Positions 15,434-23,868 of a stretch of DNA of 26,486 nt are shown in pieces. Each line of letters starts with the position of its first letter. The first letter of the stretch is position 1. The translations under genes were made by a program, and so were the position numbers. Source of the stretch: Strigomonas culicis (taxonomy: Eukaryota > Euglenozoa > Kinetoplastea > Trypanosomatida > Trypanosomatidae); NCBI GenBank assembly GCA_000482145.1, contig AUXH01000236.1, forward strand, positions 1 through 26,486, read 5' to 3'. The notes beneath the pieces were generated by a model that did not search any database, was not told the origin of the DNA, and was given only the letters and a program-made list of their open reading frames with translations.

Positions 15434-17437
15434 TCATCGCATCAAGGATGGGATGAAGTCCTTCACGACGGACTCCCGCGGCCGATAGATCTGCAGGCCG
15501 TTGACCGTGTCGGTGGAGGCCATCAGCAGCGGGTCCTGCCGGCAGCGGCTCCACGCGTGCGCCGTGACGCGGCCCATGTGGCCGAGGTGCACGAAGGACA
15601 CCTCCGGCGGCGCGAGGCCCTCCTCGCTGTACGCGTACGGCAGCGAAGCCTTGCCGATGTCCCACACGACGACGCGGCCGTCGTCGCCGCTGCTCGCGAG
15701 CACGCGCTCGTCGAAGGGCGACCACTGCACCGCCTGCACCGCGCGGCCGTGGTACGCGAGCGCGACCACGGGGTCGTGCGGCCGACGGATGTCCCACAGG
15801 TGCACCGCGCTGTCCATCCCACCCGTCGCGAGCTGGAAGGCGCCGACGGGGTGGAACTGCGCGCTCGTCGTGCCGCCCACGTGGGCGCCGCTGATCGTTG
15901 TGCAGACCGTGTTGAAGCGCGTGTCCCAGATGCGCACGTCGCCGTCCATGCTCGCCGACGCGAGCAGATGGCCGTGCGTCTCGTGCCACGTCACGTCCGT
16001 CACGACGTCGCTGTGGCCGGTCAGGCGCTGCAGTGGCTGCACCTCGGGCCCGATCAGGTCCGGCCCCGCGCCGCCCTCCACGTAGTCGACGGAGATGCGG
16101 TGCTGGATGTCCCAGTAGTTCACCAAGCCGTCGTCGCCGCCGCTCGCGATGTGGCCCAGCTTCGCCACGTTCCACGCGAGGCCGAAGCCGCCCGCCTTGT
16201 GGCCGCGCAGCAGCGCCTCCGGCACCGTGTGGCCGCGCGCGTCGGTAGCCAGATCCTGCACGAGGTTGTACACCCCCACAAAGCCGCTCGCCGTCTTGAC
16301 CGCCACGATGTTCGTCTCGACCGGCAGCGCGCGAATACGCAGAACCGGCGCGTCGACGTGCACCACTTGTTCGCACGCCAGGTGCCCCTGCACGTTCGTG
16401 AAGAGCTTGCCGGGGTCGACGCACGCCTTGTACATCTCCTCCATCTCCGCGTCGCCGTGGTCCATGTCCGCATCGCCGTAGAGGTCGTACATGACGCCCG
16501 CGGCCTCCGGGTTCGCGACCGCCACCTCCATCACGCGCACGACGTTCGGCTGGCCGCGCGCCGCCTGCGTGCCAACCAGCACGTAGTTCAACGTGTAGTC
16601 GCGCTCGGGGTCCGCGAAGCGGCGGTCCGGGATCCACTCGACGGCGAGGGACGGCCACTCGAGTGTGTGCATGGCGCAGAAGCTGTACAGCTCGCTCAGG
16701 TTGCGCTCGTAGGCGCGCTGCAGCCGCAGCAGGCGCGGCAGCGCCTGCGCACCCGGCCGGTTCCAGTCCACCGTGTAGGCCGGCGGCGGCGGTAGGCTCT
16801 GCTTTCTCTTTGCTTGGCTGTCGTCGCCCAGTGGCTGGCCCTCGCGGGCCTCGCCGTCATCGCTGCTCCACACCTGGCTGTCGTCGTACGACGCCGTGGA
16901 GGACGCCGCCTCGCGAGAATCCTTCCGCGCCACGATGTTGTCGCCCGACTGCGGTGAGTACTCGATGCTCTTGTTCGTGTCGGAGGTCTTGTCGACGGTG
17001 GTGGCGCGGCGCGACGGCACCGCCTCCGCCTCGAGGCCCTCGGCCACCACCGCGGACGCGCTGGTCGTGCTCTCGTGTCGCTGCGAGCGGATCGCCGACA
17101 GTGCGGCCATGCGGGACGTGCGGCTACCGGCCGGCGGCGCCGGCTGCGTGGGCGGCGGCGGCGGGGCCGGGTCTGCGTTGCTGTCGTGCTGGTGGTGGTG
17201 CTTCTTCTTCTTCTTGTGCTTCCTCTTCTGCGGCAGCGACGCGGCCTCGCTCCCCGCGCCGTCGTCGTCCGAGGCCGCGGGCGAGCTCTGGGTGTCGTCC
17301 TCCATCGTCTCCAGGGCGGTCACGTCCAGGTGGCGGCGGCCGGCCGGCTGCGCCTCGTCCGCCGCGTCTTCACCGCTGGGGGTCAGCGACGTGCTCTTCT
17401 TCTTGGTCGAGCGGTGCTTCTCGTGATGCTGATCCAT
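15434..17437 (-). CDS. RbAp46/48 (MSI1/CAF-1C) type WD40 histone-binding protein
   Basis: The 667-residue protein has an unusually long, disordered N-terminal extension of about 235 residues, rich in Ser, Asp, Lys, His and Pro, with a KKRKHKKKKKHHH basic cluster. Then comes the helix that precedes the propeller in RBBP4-type proteins (about 240-270, with MHTLEWPSLAVEWIPD, close to the human THALEWPSL motif). At least six WD repeats follow to about 655, including DVTWHETHGHLLASASMDG and APPEVSFVHLGHMGRV, which match the last blades of RBBP4. These proteins bind histones H3-H4 in chromatin assembly, deacetylase and Polycomb-type complexes. A nuclear chromatin role is inferred. The start at 17435-17437 is the first ATG after the predicted acceptor at 17502-17503. 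The open frame continues to 17614 only with a GTG start. The stop is TGA. Confidence 0.88.
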   Translation of the reverse strand: MDQHHEKHRSTKKKSTSLTPSGEDAADEAQPAGRRHLDVTALETMEDDTQSSPAASDDDGAGSEAASLPQKRKHKKKKKHHHQHDSNADPAPPPPPTQPAPPAGSRTSRMAALSAIRSQRHESTTSASAVVAEGLEAEAVPSRRATTVDKTSDTNKSIEYSPQSGDNIVARKDSREAASSTASYDDSQVWSSDDGEAREGQPLGDDSQAKRKQSLPPPPAYTVDWNRPGAQALPRLLRLQRAYERNLSELYSFCAMHTLEWPSLAVEWIPDRRFADPERDYTLNYVLVGTQAARGQPNVVRVMEVAVANPEAAGVMYDLYGDADMDHGDAEMEEMYKACVDPGKLFTNVQGHLACEQVVHVDAPVLRIRALPVETNIVAVKTASGFVGVYNLVQDLATDARGHTVPEALLRGHKAGGFGLAWNVAKLGHIASGGDDGLVNYWDIQHRISVDYVEGGAGPDLIGPEVQPLQRLTGHSDVVTDVTWHETHGHLLASASMDGDVRIWDTRFNTVCTTISGAHVGGTTSAQFHPVGAFQLATGGMDSAVHLWDIRRPHDPVVALAYHGRAVQAVQWSPFDERVLASSGDDGRVVVWDIGKASLPYAYSEEGLAPPEVSFVHLGHMGRVTAHAWSRCRQDPLLMASTDTVNGLQIYRPRESVVKDFIPSLMR

Positions 17438-17501
17438 CCTACTTTTATGTCTTGTTTGTTGTTGTTGCGTTTCGCCTTCTTCTTCGAGACTACTACTATT
17501 A

Positions 17502-17547
17502 CTATACCAAAGGAAAACACAAGAGAGAAGAAAGAAAGAAAGAGAAA
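17502..17547 (-). promoter_or_regulatory. Predicted spliced-leader acceptor for the WD40 mRNA
   Basis: The minus strand carries CT and TTTC repeats (17521-17547), then a T-rich spacer and the first AG at 17502-17503. The implied 5' UTR is 64 nt and the first ATG in it is the chosen start at 17437. Confidence 0.6.
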
Positions 17548-17679
17548 GCGAGATGCGTGTTGACTGTTTGCAGCAGTACCCGTATACACACAGGTTCTGA
17601 CGTTTGGGATGCACTTGTCATCATCTGTATAAGGCTCATGCTGATTTCATAGGGATGCTCGTCATGTTAAACCCGCACG

Positions 17680-20349
17680 CTAGTGCTTCTCCGAAAGATT
17701 GTTCGGGGTGCCATGCCCCCCTTGGCTGCCCTGCTGGAGGTGCGCCGACTGGATCGGCTGCGTCGACCGCAGGACCCGCGACGCGGTGCTGCTGTGCGTC
17801 CGCCGGCGCACCACTGCCGGGGCCTGCGCCGACCCCGTGCTGGCGCGCGTGCCGCCGCCGCCAGAGCCCACCGAGCTCTTGTGCTGCTTCGGAGACTCGC
17901 CCGGCTCCGAGGCGACGCGCGGCGTGGAGGACGGCGACGTGACGCTCGACAGCGTGGCCGTCGCGCGCGTCGACACGCCGGCGCCCAGCGGCCCCTGCGC
18001 CGCGGAGGGGCCGCGGCCGCGGCCGCCGGCCGCCGCCGCGGCGGTGATGGCGCTCAGTGTCGTCGCGGAGAGCGCCGTGGAGCGGCCGGTGGTGGACGTG
18101 GCCGACAGCCGCCGCGCGCGCGTGGCGGCGGCTGCCTGCTGGCTCGTCGGCGTGCTGCTGCGCGGCGCGCCGGCGGCCACGCGCGTGCTGGCGACCGTCA
18201 GCCGCGGCGTGGGCGGCGCCGCCGCGACGCCGCCGGGCACCATGAAGGCGAAGGGCGGCGCGCTCACGCCCTCCTGCGTCGGCCGCATAAAGCTGCTCGA
18301 GTAGAAGCGGTTGAAGTCGATGCGCGTCCACAGCCCGGCCGTCCGCCGCGCGGCCGCGCCGACGCCGCCGTGGTCCTGCAGCTGGCACATGAGCGGCGTG
18401 ACCACCTCCTGGTGCAGCCGGCTCTCCAGCGCCTGCAGCACGGCGGACACCTCCACCGGCGTCGGGTTCGCGCCCTCGACCGCCCAGTGCGTGACGCGGT
18501 AGCGGCGGCACAGCACCTGTAGCGTCACCGCGTGGCGGCAGAGGGCGCGACAGGCCTCCAGCGGCCCCTCCGCGCCCTCCACGAGGAAGGAGCCCTCCGT
18601 GATGGCCCAGAGGTACTTGTCGTGCAGCCGCCGCGCCTCCTCGACGCTGCCGCAGCGCTCCAGCGGCCCGCTCAGCGCGCGCGCGGCGGCGGCCTTCACG
18701 TCCACGTGGAGGTACTCGCGCAGGTTGTGCAGCAGAAAGTGGCAGTGGTGGTGCAGCGCGAAGGTGCGACGGAGGGGGTGCGAGGGCTGCGGGTTGCCGG
18801 TGAGCGCCTCCGACAGCGCCGTGCGCGCGTCGTGCAGGGCGACGTCGGCGAGGTGGGTCAGCAGGTAGAACGAGAACAGCTGCTGGTAGTACTCCAGCGC
18901 CTTGCGGGAGACGACGTGGTGCAGGCCGGACGGCACCGTGTACTGGATGCCGATGTCGCCGACGCGGCGCACCAGGCGCAGCGCCGCGTCCTCCACCGAG
19001 CCCTGGCCCCCGCCGCTGCTCGCCCGCGGCCCCTCCTCCTCGTTGAGCGACGCCGGCGCCGCGCCGACGACGACGCGGAAGCCGCTGTACATGTCCATGT
19101 CCGCCGCGCCGCTGGCACTGCAGGCCGCCTCGTAGGCCTCCATCGCCGCGCGCGTGAGCGACGACACGTGGCGCGGCGCGGCGCCCACCTCCGCCTCACT
19201 CGTGTAGTGGTGCCCACCCGCCGCGCCGCGCGCCGCGTCCTCCCGCCGCACGTAGCGCGCGAAGAGCATCTGCATGAAGGCGCCCCACAGGTCGCCGCGG
19301 TGGCACAGAAAGATGTCGCGGAGCGCGCGGAGCCGGTCGTGTAGCTGCCGCGCGGTACCGATGCGGGCCCAGAGGGCCTTCGACCACAGCGCCTTGGCCG
19401 CGTCCACGCGCACCCACAGCTCCTCCACCTGCAGCACCCCGCCCGCGCAGAGCGACGGGTTGAACACCGCGTGGTAGACCGTGCTGGCCGCCTCGTCCTG
19501 CGCGCCCATCGCGAGCGCCTCGAGGTAGCTCTCGCCGGGCGCGACCGCGTCGTGCAGCAGCGCACGCCGCTCCCGCCCGGTCGCGACGAGGAAGGCGCCG
19601 AAGTCGACGGAGAGGCAGCGCGGCAGCCGGTCCGCGTGGAGTGTGTGCACCTCCTCCTCCGCCTCCCCGCCCCCCGGCGGCGCGACCGACACGAAGAAGT
19701 CCTCGCGGCCGTGGAGCACCACGCCGTGCGCGACGTAGTGCGCGATGGTGTGCAGCAGCGCCAGCCACACCTGCTGGCCGACCGCGCTGCGCAGCTCGAG
19801 CGGCACCTCGCGGTGCGCCAGCACGTCCTCGATCGCCGTGACGGGCATCGCCCACGCGCCGCCGCGCTTGCCCGCCTCCCGCTGCTCCTCCGCCGGCGGC
19901 GGCGCGGCCGCGCGGGACGCCGTGGGGGGCAGCAGCAGCTGCTGCTGCAGCGCCGCCGGCGCGCGGAAGAGCTCCAGCAGCAGCCGCAGCGTCAGGCGGA
20001 AGTGGTCGCCGATCGCGCAGAGCGCCGTCGGCGTCGCGGCGGCCTCCACCGCGGCGCGGTACGGCGCGAGTACATGTTCATGCACGGCCATCGCCATGGC
20101 CGCGTAGTAGAGGCCGCCGCCGCCGCCGCGCTGGCCCATGCGGGCGCGCTGTGTCACCTCGTGGAGATAAGCGTACGCGCGGCCGAGCGGCAGCACCGCG
20201 CGCAGCAGCTCCCGCTCTGTCGGGTGCAGCGCCACGGCCGCCGCGCACGGGCGGGGCGCGCTGGTGCTAGGCTCGTCGTCCGACAGGAGGTCGTCGATCG
20301 AGAATAGGTCGGAGCCGAAGCCGACCAGACAGCACTGGAGCTCCTCCAT
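17680..20349 (-). CDS. Gamma-tubulin complex component (GCP/Spc97-Spc98 family)
   Basis: The 889-residue protein carries hallmarks of the GCP fold, which binds gamma-tubulin and nucleates microtubules at basal bodies and spindle poles. Residues about 340-357 (LRDIFLCHRGDLWGAFM) match the family's conserved GD segment. The C-terminal GRIP2-type domain runs from about 458 to 686: an IQYTVPSGLHHVVS stretch, a HFLLHNLREYLHVDV helix, and LWTRIDFNRFY at its end. The GD and terminal segments look nearest to GCP4, but the subfamily is not certain. After the domain comes a tail of about 200 residues, rich in Ser, Thr, Ala and Arg, which most GCPs lack. The start at 20347-20349 is the first ATG after the predicted acceptor at 20398-20399; the open frame reaches 20364 only with TTG. 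The stop is TAG. Confidence 0.82.
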   Translation of the reverse strand: MEELQCCLVGFGSDLFSIDDLLSDDEPSTSAPRPCAAAVALHPTERELLRAVLPLGRAYAYLHEVTQRARMGQRGGGGGLYYAAMAMAVHEHVLAPYRAAVEAAATPTALCAIGDHFRLTLRLLLELFRAPAALQQQLLLPPTASRAAAPPPAEEQREAGKRGGAWAMPVTAIEDVLAHREVPLELRSAVGQQVWLALLHTIAHYVAHGVVLHGREDFFVSVAPPGGGEAEEEVHTLHADRLPRCLSVDFGAFLVATGRERRALLHDAVAPGESYLEALAMGAQDEAASTVYHAVFNPSLCAGGVLQVEELWVRVDAAKALWSKALWARIGTARQLHDRLRALRDIFLCHRGDLWGAFMQMLFARYVRREDAARGAAGGHHYTSEAEVGAAPRHVSSLTRAAMEAYEAACSASGAADMDMYSGFRVVVGAAPASLNEEEGPRASSGGGQGSVEDAALRLVRRVGDIGIQYTVPSGLHHVVSRKALEYYQQLFSFYLLTHLADVALHDARTALSEALTGNPQPSHPLRRTFALHHHCHFLLHNLREYLHVDVKAAAARALSGPLERCGSVEEARRLHDKYLWAITEGSFLVEGAEGPLEACRALCRHAVTLQVLCRRYRVTHWAVEGANPTPVEVSAVLQALESRLHQEVVTPLMCQLQDHGGVGAAARRTAGLWTRIDFNRFYSSSFMRPTQEGVSAPPFAFMVPGGVAAAPPTPRLTVASTRVAAGAPRSSTPTSQQAAAATRARRLSATSTTGRSTALSATTLSAITAAAAAGGRGRGPSAAQGPLGAGVSTRATATLSSVTSPSSTPRVASEPGESPKQHKSSVGSGGGGTRASTGSAQAPAVVRRRTHSSTASRVLRSTQPIQSAHLQQGSQGGHGTPNNLSEKH

Positions 20350-20994
20350 TTCGAGAAACAACACGACAAAGGCAGAAGAACGCTCTTCTACTGTATTCTG
20401 GCGAATGCAAGGGGGGGGGGGGGTTGCGGTTTCTATGAAGCAAGGTGTGTGAGATACGCTACGGGTCTATAAGTGTAAATGCTGAGAGCAAAAAAGGCTC
20501 TATGGAGGATGATAATGTATAGTAGTGCTCTGTATTATTATTATTATTATTCTGATAGAGACATATGCGTAATAGGTAACAGTAAATGAGAGAGAGGGAG
20601 AGAGTGCAAAGAGTTAAAAGTACATGACAATAATCGATTCCTTACACGACACTAGTTAACAAGAGTTACGAGAAAATATGGTGTCGTTACATTCTCGTCT
20701 TCTTTTGATGTATATTTGTTTTTATTATTATTGTTGTTAGTATGTTTACACAACGAGACGACGCGGCGGGCGCGTAAACAACACAAAAGGCAAACGACAA
20801 AAAAAAATACACTGTAAAGTATACCCACACGCAAACGGCAATACATCAGCGACAGTAACCAAGCGCTCCGTCTCACTTTTGTTTCTTCTTTCTCATTGAA
20901 TAGTCTGTTTTGATCCACCGCGCGCAGATGTCTTTGTGATTTCTTTTTTTTATTATTATTGTCTGCTGTCTTGGTGTGGTGGTTGTGACTGGCG
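20350..20994. other. Intergenic region between the helical-repeat and GCP genes
   Basis: This AT-rich spacer contains the 3' UTR of the helical-repeat protein gene (right), an (ATT)n run at 20533-20550, a GA-rich stretch near 20588-20604, a G13 homopolymer (20411-20423), and the 5' UTR of the GCP gene. A minus-strand open frame at 20652-21239 is mostly a shadow of the neighbouring coding region. No gene is visible. Confidence 0.55.
20398..20423 (-). promoter_or_regulatory. Predicted spliced-leader acceptor for the GCP mRNA, with a C13 tract
   Basis: On the minus strand a run of 13 C residues (20411-20423) is followed by TTGCATTCGC and the first AG at 20398-20399, 48 nt before the ATG. The tract is pure C, unlike the U/C mixtures of the other genes. 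An alternative T/C tract lies at about 20484-20500, with its own AG near 20483. Either site leaves 20349 as the first ATG. Confidence 0.45.
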
Positions 20995-23403
20995 CTAGTT
21001 GAACTGATCCTGATGGTACTGCTCCCGCTTCGTCTGTCCGTGGCGCGTGATGCGGCCATCGAAGAGTTTCGTGGCGACCTTGAAGGCCAAGCAGCCGGCG
21101 GGGTCGCCGATCTCCTGGAAGATGCGGGTGAGCTCGTGGTCGACCATGAAGGTGTAGGTGCTGTGCTCGAGCATCTTGGTGGTGAGGTGCACGGCGGCCT
21201 CCCAGTCCAGCCGGTGCAGCAGGCAGCGCATGAGAACAAGGTACATGTCTGTGTTCTGCAGGAACCACATGTCCTGGCCCATGACAGCGGGGTCCATCAG
21301 CACGCGCCACAGGTCGGCGAAGAGGTCCTCCGTGATGGGGTCCGCCTCCTGCGGGCTGCACTTGAGCATCACGTGGGGGTAGGGGTTCGGCACCGCCGGG
21401 TCCCACAGGTGCCGCGGCACCGCGTCGGCGGGGCACCGCAGGTGCGGCAGCGACGTCCGCTCCTGCCGCAGGCGCGCCGGGTCCCAGCCGGGCGGCAGCG
21501 CGGGGAAGAAGATCGCCGCGACGTCCGCGCTGTCCTGCGCGATGACCGCCGCGGAGCGCAGCTCGCGCAGCTGGTTGTGGTTGAGGTACATCTCCTTCAT
21601 CGCGTCGCGCGCCTGCTGTGCGGAGCCGAAGAGGGCAAGCGCGGTGTCGCGCGCTTCGAGGTAGCTGCTCCACTTGAGCCGCTCCTGCAGCCCGACGGGC
21701 GTCAGCTTGCAGTTCGGTAGCGGGTGGCGGCTGCAGAACTCCGCGAACTGCCGCAGCAGCTGCCGCGTCGTCCGCGGCAGCCGCCGGCGCGCGCCGGTGT
21801 CGATGAGCCCGATCGCGCGCTGCAGCGCCGCGCGCGCCTCCTCGTTCGACTGGAGGAGGTTCGTCGCGTAGGTTGCGCAGGCGATTGCGTCCACGCTGCT
21901 CGGCACGCGCGGCGGCGCCTGCAGCGTCGTGACCGTCGTGAGCGCGGCGGCGGCAGCCCCGCCGCTGTGCACCGCGCCGGCGCTCACACGCAGCCGCTCC
22001 TCACTCGCGGCCACCTCCGTCTCCTTCACCAGCTGTTGGTAGGGCGCGCGCAGCGCGGCGAGGCAGCGGCCGCTGAGCACCGGCATCAGGCCGCCCACGT
22101 CCAGCACGTGCTGAACGGAGATGTGGTAGGGCTCGCCGACGGCGGCCGCGGGGGGCGGGTCCGCCGCGTAGGTCAGCGCCCAGCGCCGCCGCCCCTCCAG
22201 CGCGCGCAGCAGCTGCCGCGCCGCCTGCGCGCGGTCGCGCCGCGCGCTGTGGACGAGGCCCACCGTCTGGTGCAGGAGCGCGGCGTTGAAGCGGAAGGGG
22301 CCGAGCCCCGGCCGCGCCTCCGCGTCGCGCAGCACACCCTCCACCAGCGCCTCCAGCGTCGTGCACTGCGTGTTCACCACGCCGACCGTGACCGCGGCCA
22401 ACGGGTCGACGCCCTCCCGCCGCAGCCCATCCTCCATCGCGGCCGCGAGCTGCGCGAGGGGGTGCGCCGCGCCGGCACCGCACAGCCCGCGCGCGCGCAG
22501 CCGCTCGAGAAAGGCCGCCGGGCTCACCTCGCCCGCGGGGAAGGCCGCGAAGAGGCCGACCGTCTGCACCACCTGCGGGAAGCCCTCCGTCTGCGTGAGG
22601 AGCGCGCACAGCAGGCAGGCGTAGTCCCAGTCGCTCAGCTCCACCCCGAGCGCGCGTATCCACACGGCGACGAGCAGCGGCGCGAGCGGCGTGCCGGCGC
22701 AGCAGGACGTGTGGTGCAGCAGCGCGCTCAGCACCGGCGCCGCGCGGCACGCCGGGTCGAGCGCGTCCTCGCCGGGCGCGCCCGGCATCGCGTGAGGGTC
22801 CGCCAGCGCCTCCAGCCGCTCCGGCCCCGCGCCGTAGGCCGCGACGGTCGCCAGCTCGGAGCCGGCCGTGGGGCGGAATATGTGCGAGCCGAAGGCATCG
22901 AGCGCGAGCGCGCAGGCCCGCAGCGCGCGCGGCAGCACGTCCGCCGGCGCGCTGCAGTGCAGGAAATCCACCGCGCGCGCATAGGTCTCGAGGGTGGTCT
23001 CCCCGCGGCCGCTCATCACGTCGAGCAGCTGCAGCACGCTGTCGCAGTCCTGGTGGTGGCTGAACACGCGGAACAGCGCGTGGAGGTGGTAGGGCGCGAG
23101 CTCCTGCCGCAGCGGCCCGCGTATGTACTGCAGCGCTGCGCCGAGGTCCTCCGCGTGGTGCATGCTCGTGAAGGTGCCCACGAGGGCGTTGGCCTCGTAG
23201 AGCGTCAGCTGGCCGCTGCCGCCGGCGTCGTCGGCGGCGTCGCCCGTGCGGGGGGCCGCCGCCGCAGCGGCCTCCGTCGCCGCGGCGAGGCGGCCGCGCG
23301 CCGCGGTAAGCGCGTCCTCGCGGAAGAAGGGGTGCCACCAGTCCGGCACCAGGCGGGCGTTGACGATGTAACTACCGCCGCACCGCCGCGTGTACCGCAG
23401 CAT
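20995..23403 (-). CDS. Probable mitochondrial helical-repeat (PPR-like) protein
   Basis: The 802-residue protein begins MLRYTRRCGGSYIVNARL, which has the basic, hydroxylated, acid-free look of a mitochondrial presequence. The rest is Ala/Leu/Arg-rich and strongly helical. Several stretches resemble pentatricopeptide-type helical hairpins, notably about residues 65-160 (helices around LQYIRG, LFRVFSHHQDCDSVLQLLDVM) and about 700-790 (MYLVLMRCLLHRLDWEAAVHL, then a second pair). Trypanosomatid mitochondria use many divergent PPR and helical-repeat proteins in RNA processing and mitoribosome assembly, and this gene could be one. That is inference; a mitoribosomal or assembly factor without true PPRs is an alternative. 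The start at 23401-23403 is the first ATG after the predicted acceptor at 23486-23487. The stop is TAG. Confidence 0.72.
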   Translation of the reverse strand: MLRYTRRCGGSYIVNARLVPDWWHPFFREDALTAARGRLAAATEAAAAAAPRTGDAADDAGGSGQLTLYEANALVGTFTSMHHAEDLGAALQYIRGPLRQELAPYHLHALFRVFSHHQDCDSVLQLLDVMSGRGETTLETYARAVDFLHCSAPADVLPRALRACALALDAFGSHIFRPTAGSELATVAAYGAGPERLEALADPHAMPGAPGEDALDPACRAAPVLSALLHHTSCCAGTPLAPLLVAVWIRALGVELSDWDYACLLCALLTQTEGFPQVVQTVGLFAAFPAGEVSPAAFLERLRARGLCGAGAAHPLAQLAAAMEDGLRREGVDPLAAVTVGVVNTQCTTLEALVEGVLRDAEARPGLGPFRFNAALLHQTVGLVHSARRDRAQAARQLLRALEGRRRWALTYAADPPPAAAVGEPYHISVQHVLDVGGLMPVLSGRCLAALRAPYQQLVKETEVAASEERLRVSAGAVHSGGAAAAALTTVTTLQAPPRVPSSVDAIACATYATNLLQSNEEARAALQRAIGLIDTGARRRLPRTTRQLLRQFAEFCSRHPLPNCKLTPVGLQERLKWSSYLEARDTALALFGSAQQARDAMKEMYLNHNQLRELRSAAVIAQDSADVAAIFFPALPPGWDPARLRQERTSLPHLRCPADAVPRHLWDPAVPNPYPHVMLKCSPQEADPITEDLFADLWRVLMDPAVMGQDMWFLQNTDMYLVLMRCLLHRLDWEAAVHLTTKMLEHSTYTFMVDHELTRIFQEIGDPAGCLAFKVATKLFDGRITRHGQTKREQYHQDQFN

Positions 23404-23868
23404 GGCGCGTGCGACAAGAAGAGCTAGAGAAGGGTAGGTAGGCTTCGGTTTGAGGGGTGGTCCCCTGATGGTTTCCTTTTAACTGCTTTTGAGAGCAAGA
23501 GAAAGAGAGAAAGAGAAAGGTTCAATGCTGATACTTCTTCTAGTGAGTGTTAGTGTTGTTCTTGTTCACTGTGTTTTTGTATTGCTACGGCTTATTATTA
23601 TTATCCATGGTTACTTTCAATAGTATATAGTGTTGTTGTTGTTTTGTTGTTTTAAGACTCCACTCCAGTATTGTTGCTCTCGTCGTCATAAGAAAACGAA
23701 AAGGAGTAATAATATACACACATATACACATATATATGCATAGTAATAATAGTAGTAACGCCGAGAGGAAAAGAAGAGAAACAAAAACAACTTTATTGTT
23801 GTTGAGTGTGTGTGTGTGTGTTTTGCTTTTTTTCTTTCTCCTTTTTTCTGCTCTTTTCCTTCCCCCTC
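23404..23868. other. Intergenic region between the HECT and helical-repeat genes
   Basis: This AT-rich spacer holds the 3' UTR of the HECT ligase gene with a (GT)n run at 23806-23821 and a purine/pyrimidine-rich tail, GTT repeats near 23630, and the trans-splicing signal of the helical-repeat gene. No coding potential is seen. Confidence 0.55.
23486..23520 (-). promoter_or_regulatory. Predicted spliced-leader acceptor for the helical-repeat protein mRNA
   Basis: A minus-strand TTTCTC-repeat tract (23491-23520) is followed by AAAAG, with AG at 23486-23487. The implied 5' UTR is 82 nt with no upstream ATG. A second pyrimidine stretch ending in CTAG lies closer to the ATG (about 23423-23440) and is an alternative acceptor. 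Confidence 0.5.

Noticed and set aside
17438..17614. N-terminal extension of the WD40 frame
   Set aside because: It begins with GTG, passes through the pyrimidine tract and acceptor at 17502-17547, and is AT-rich.
21724..23427. 567-codon open frame on the plus strand
   Set aside because: It is antisense to the helical-repeat protein gene and of shadow composition. It has no plus-strand trans-splicing tract in an otherwise single-direction array.
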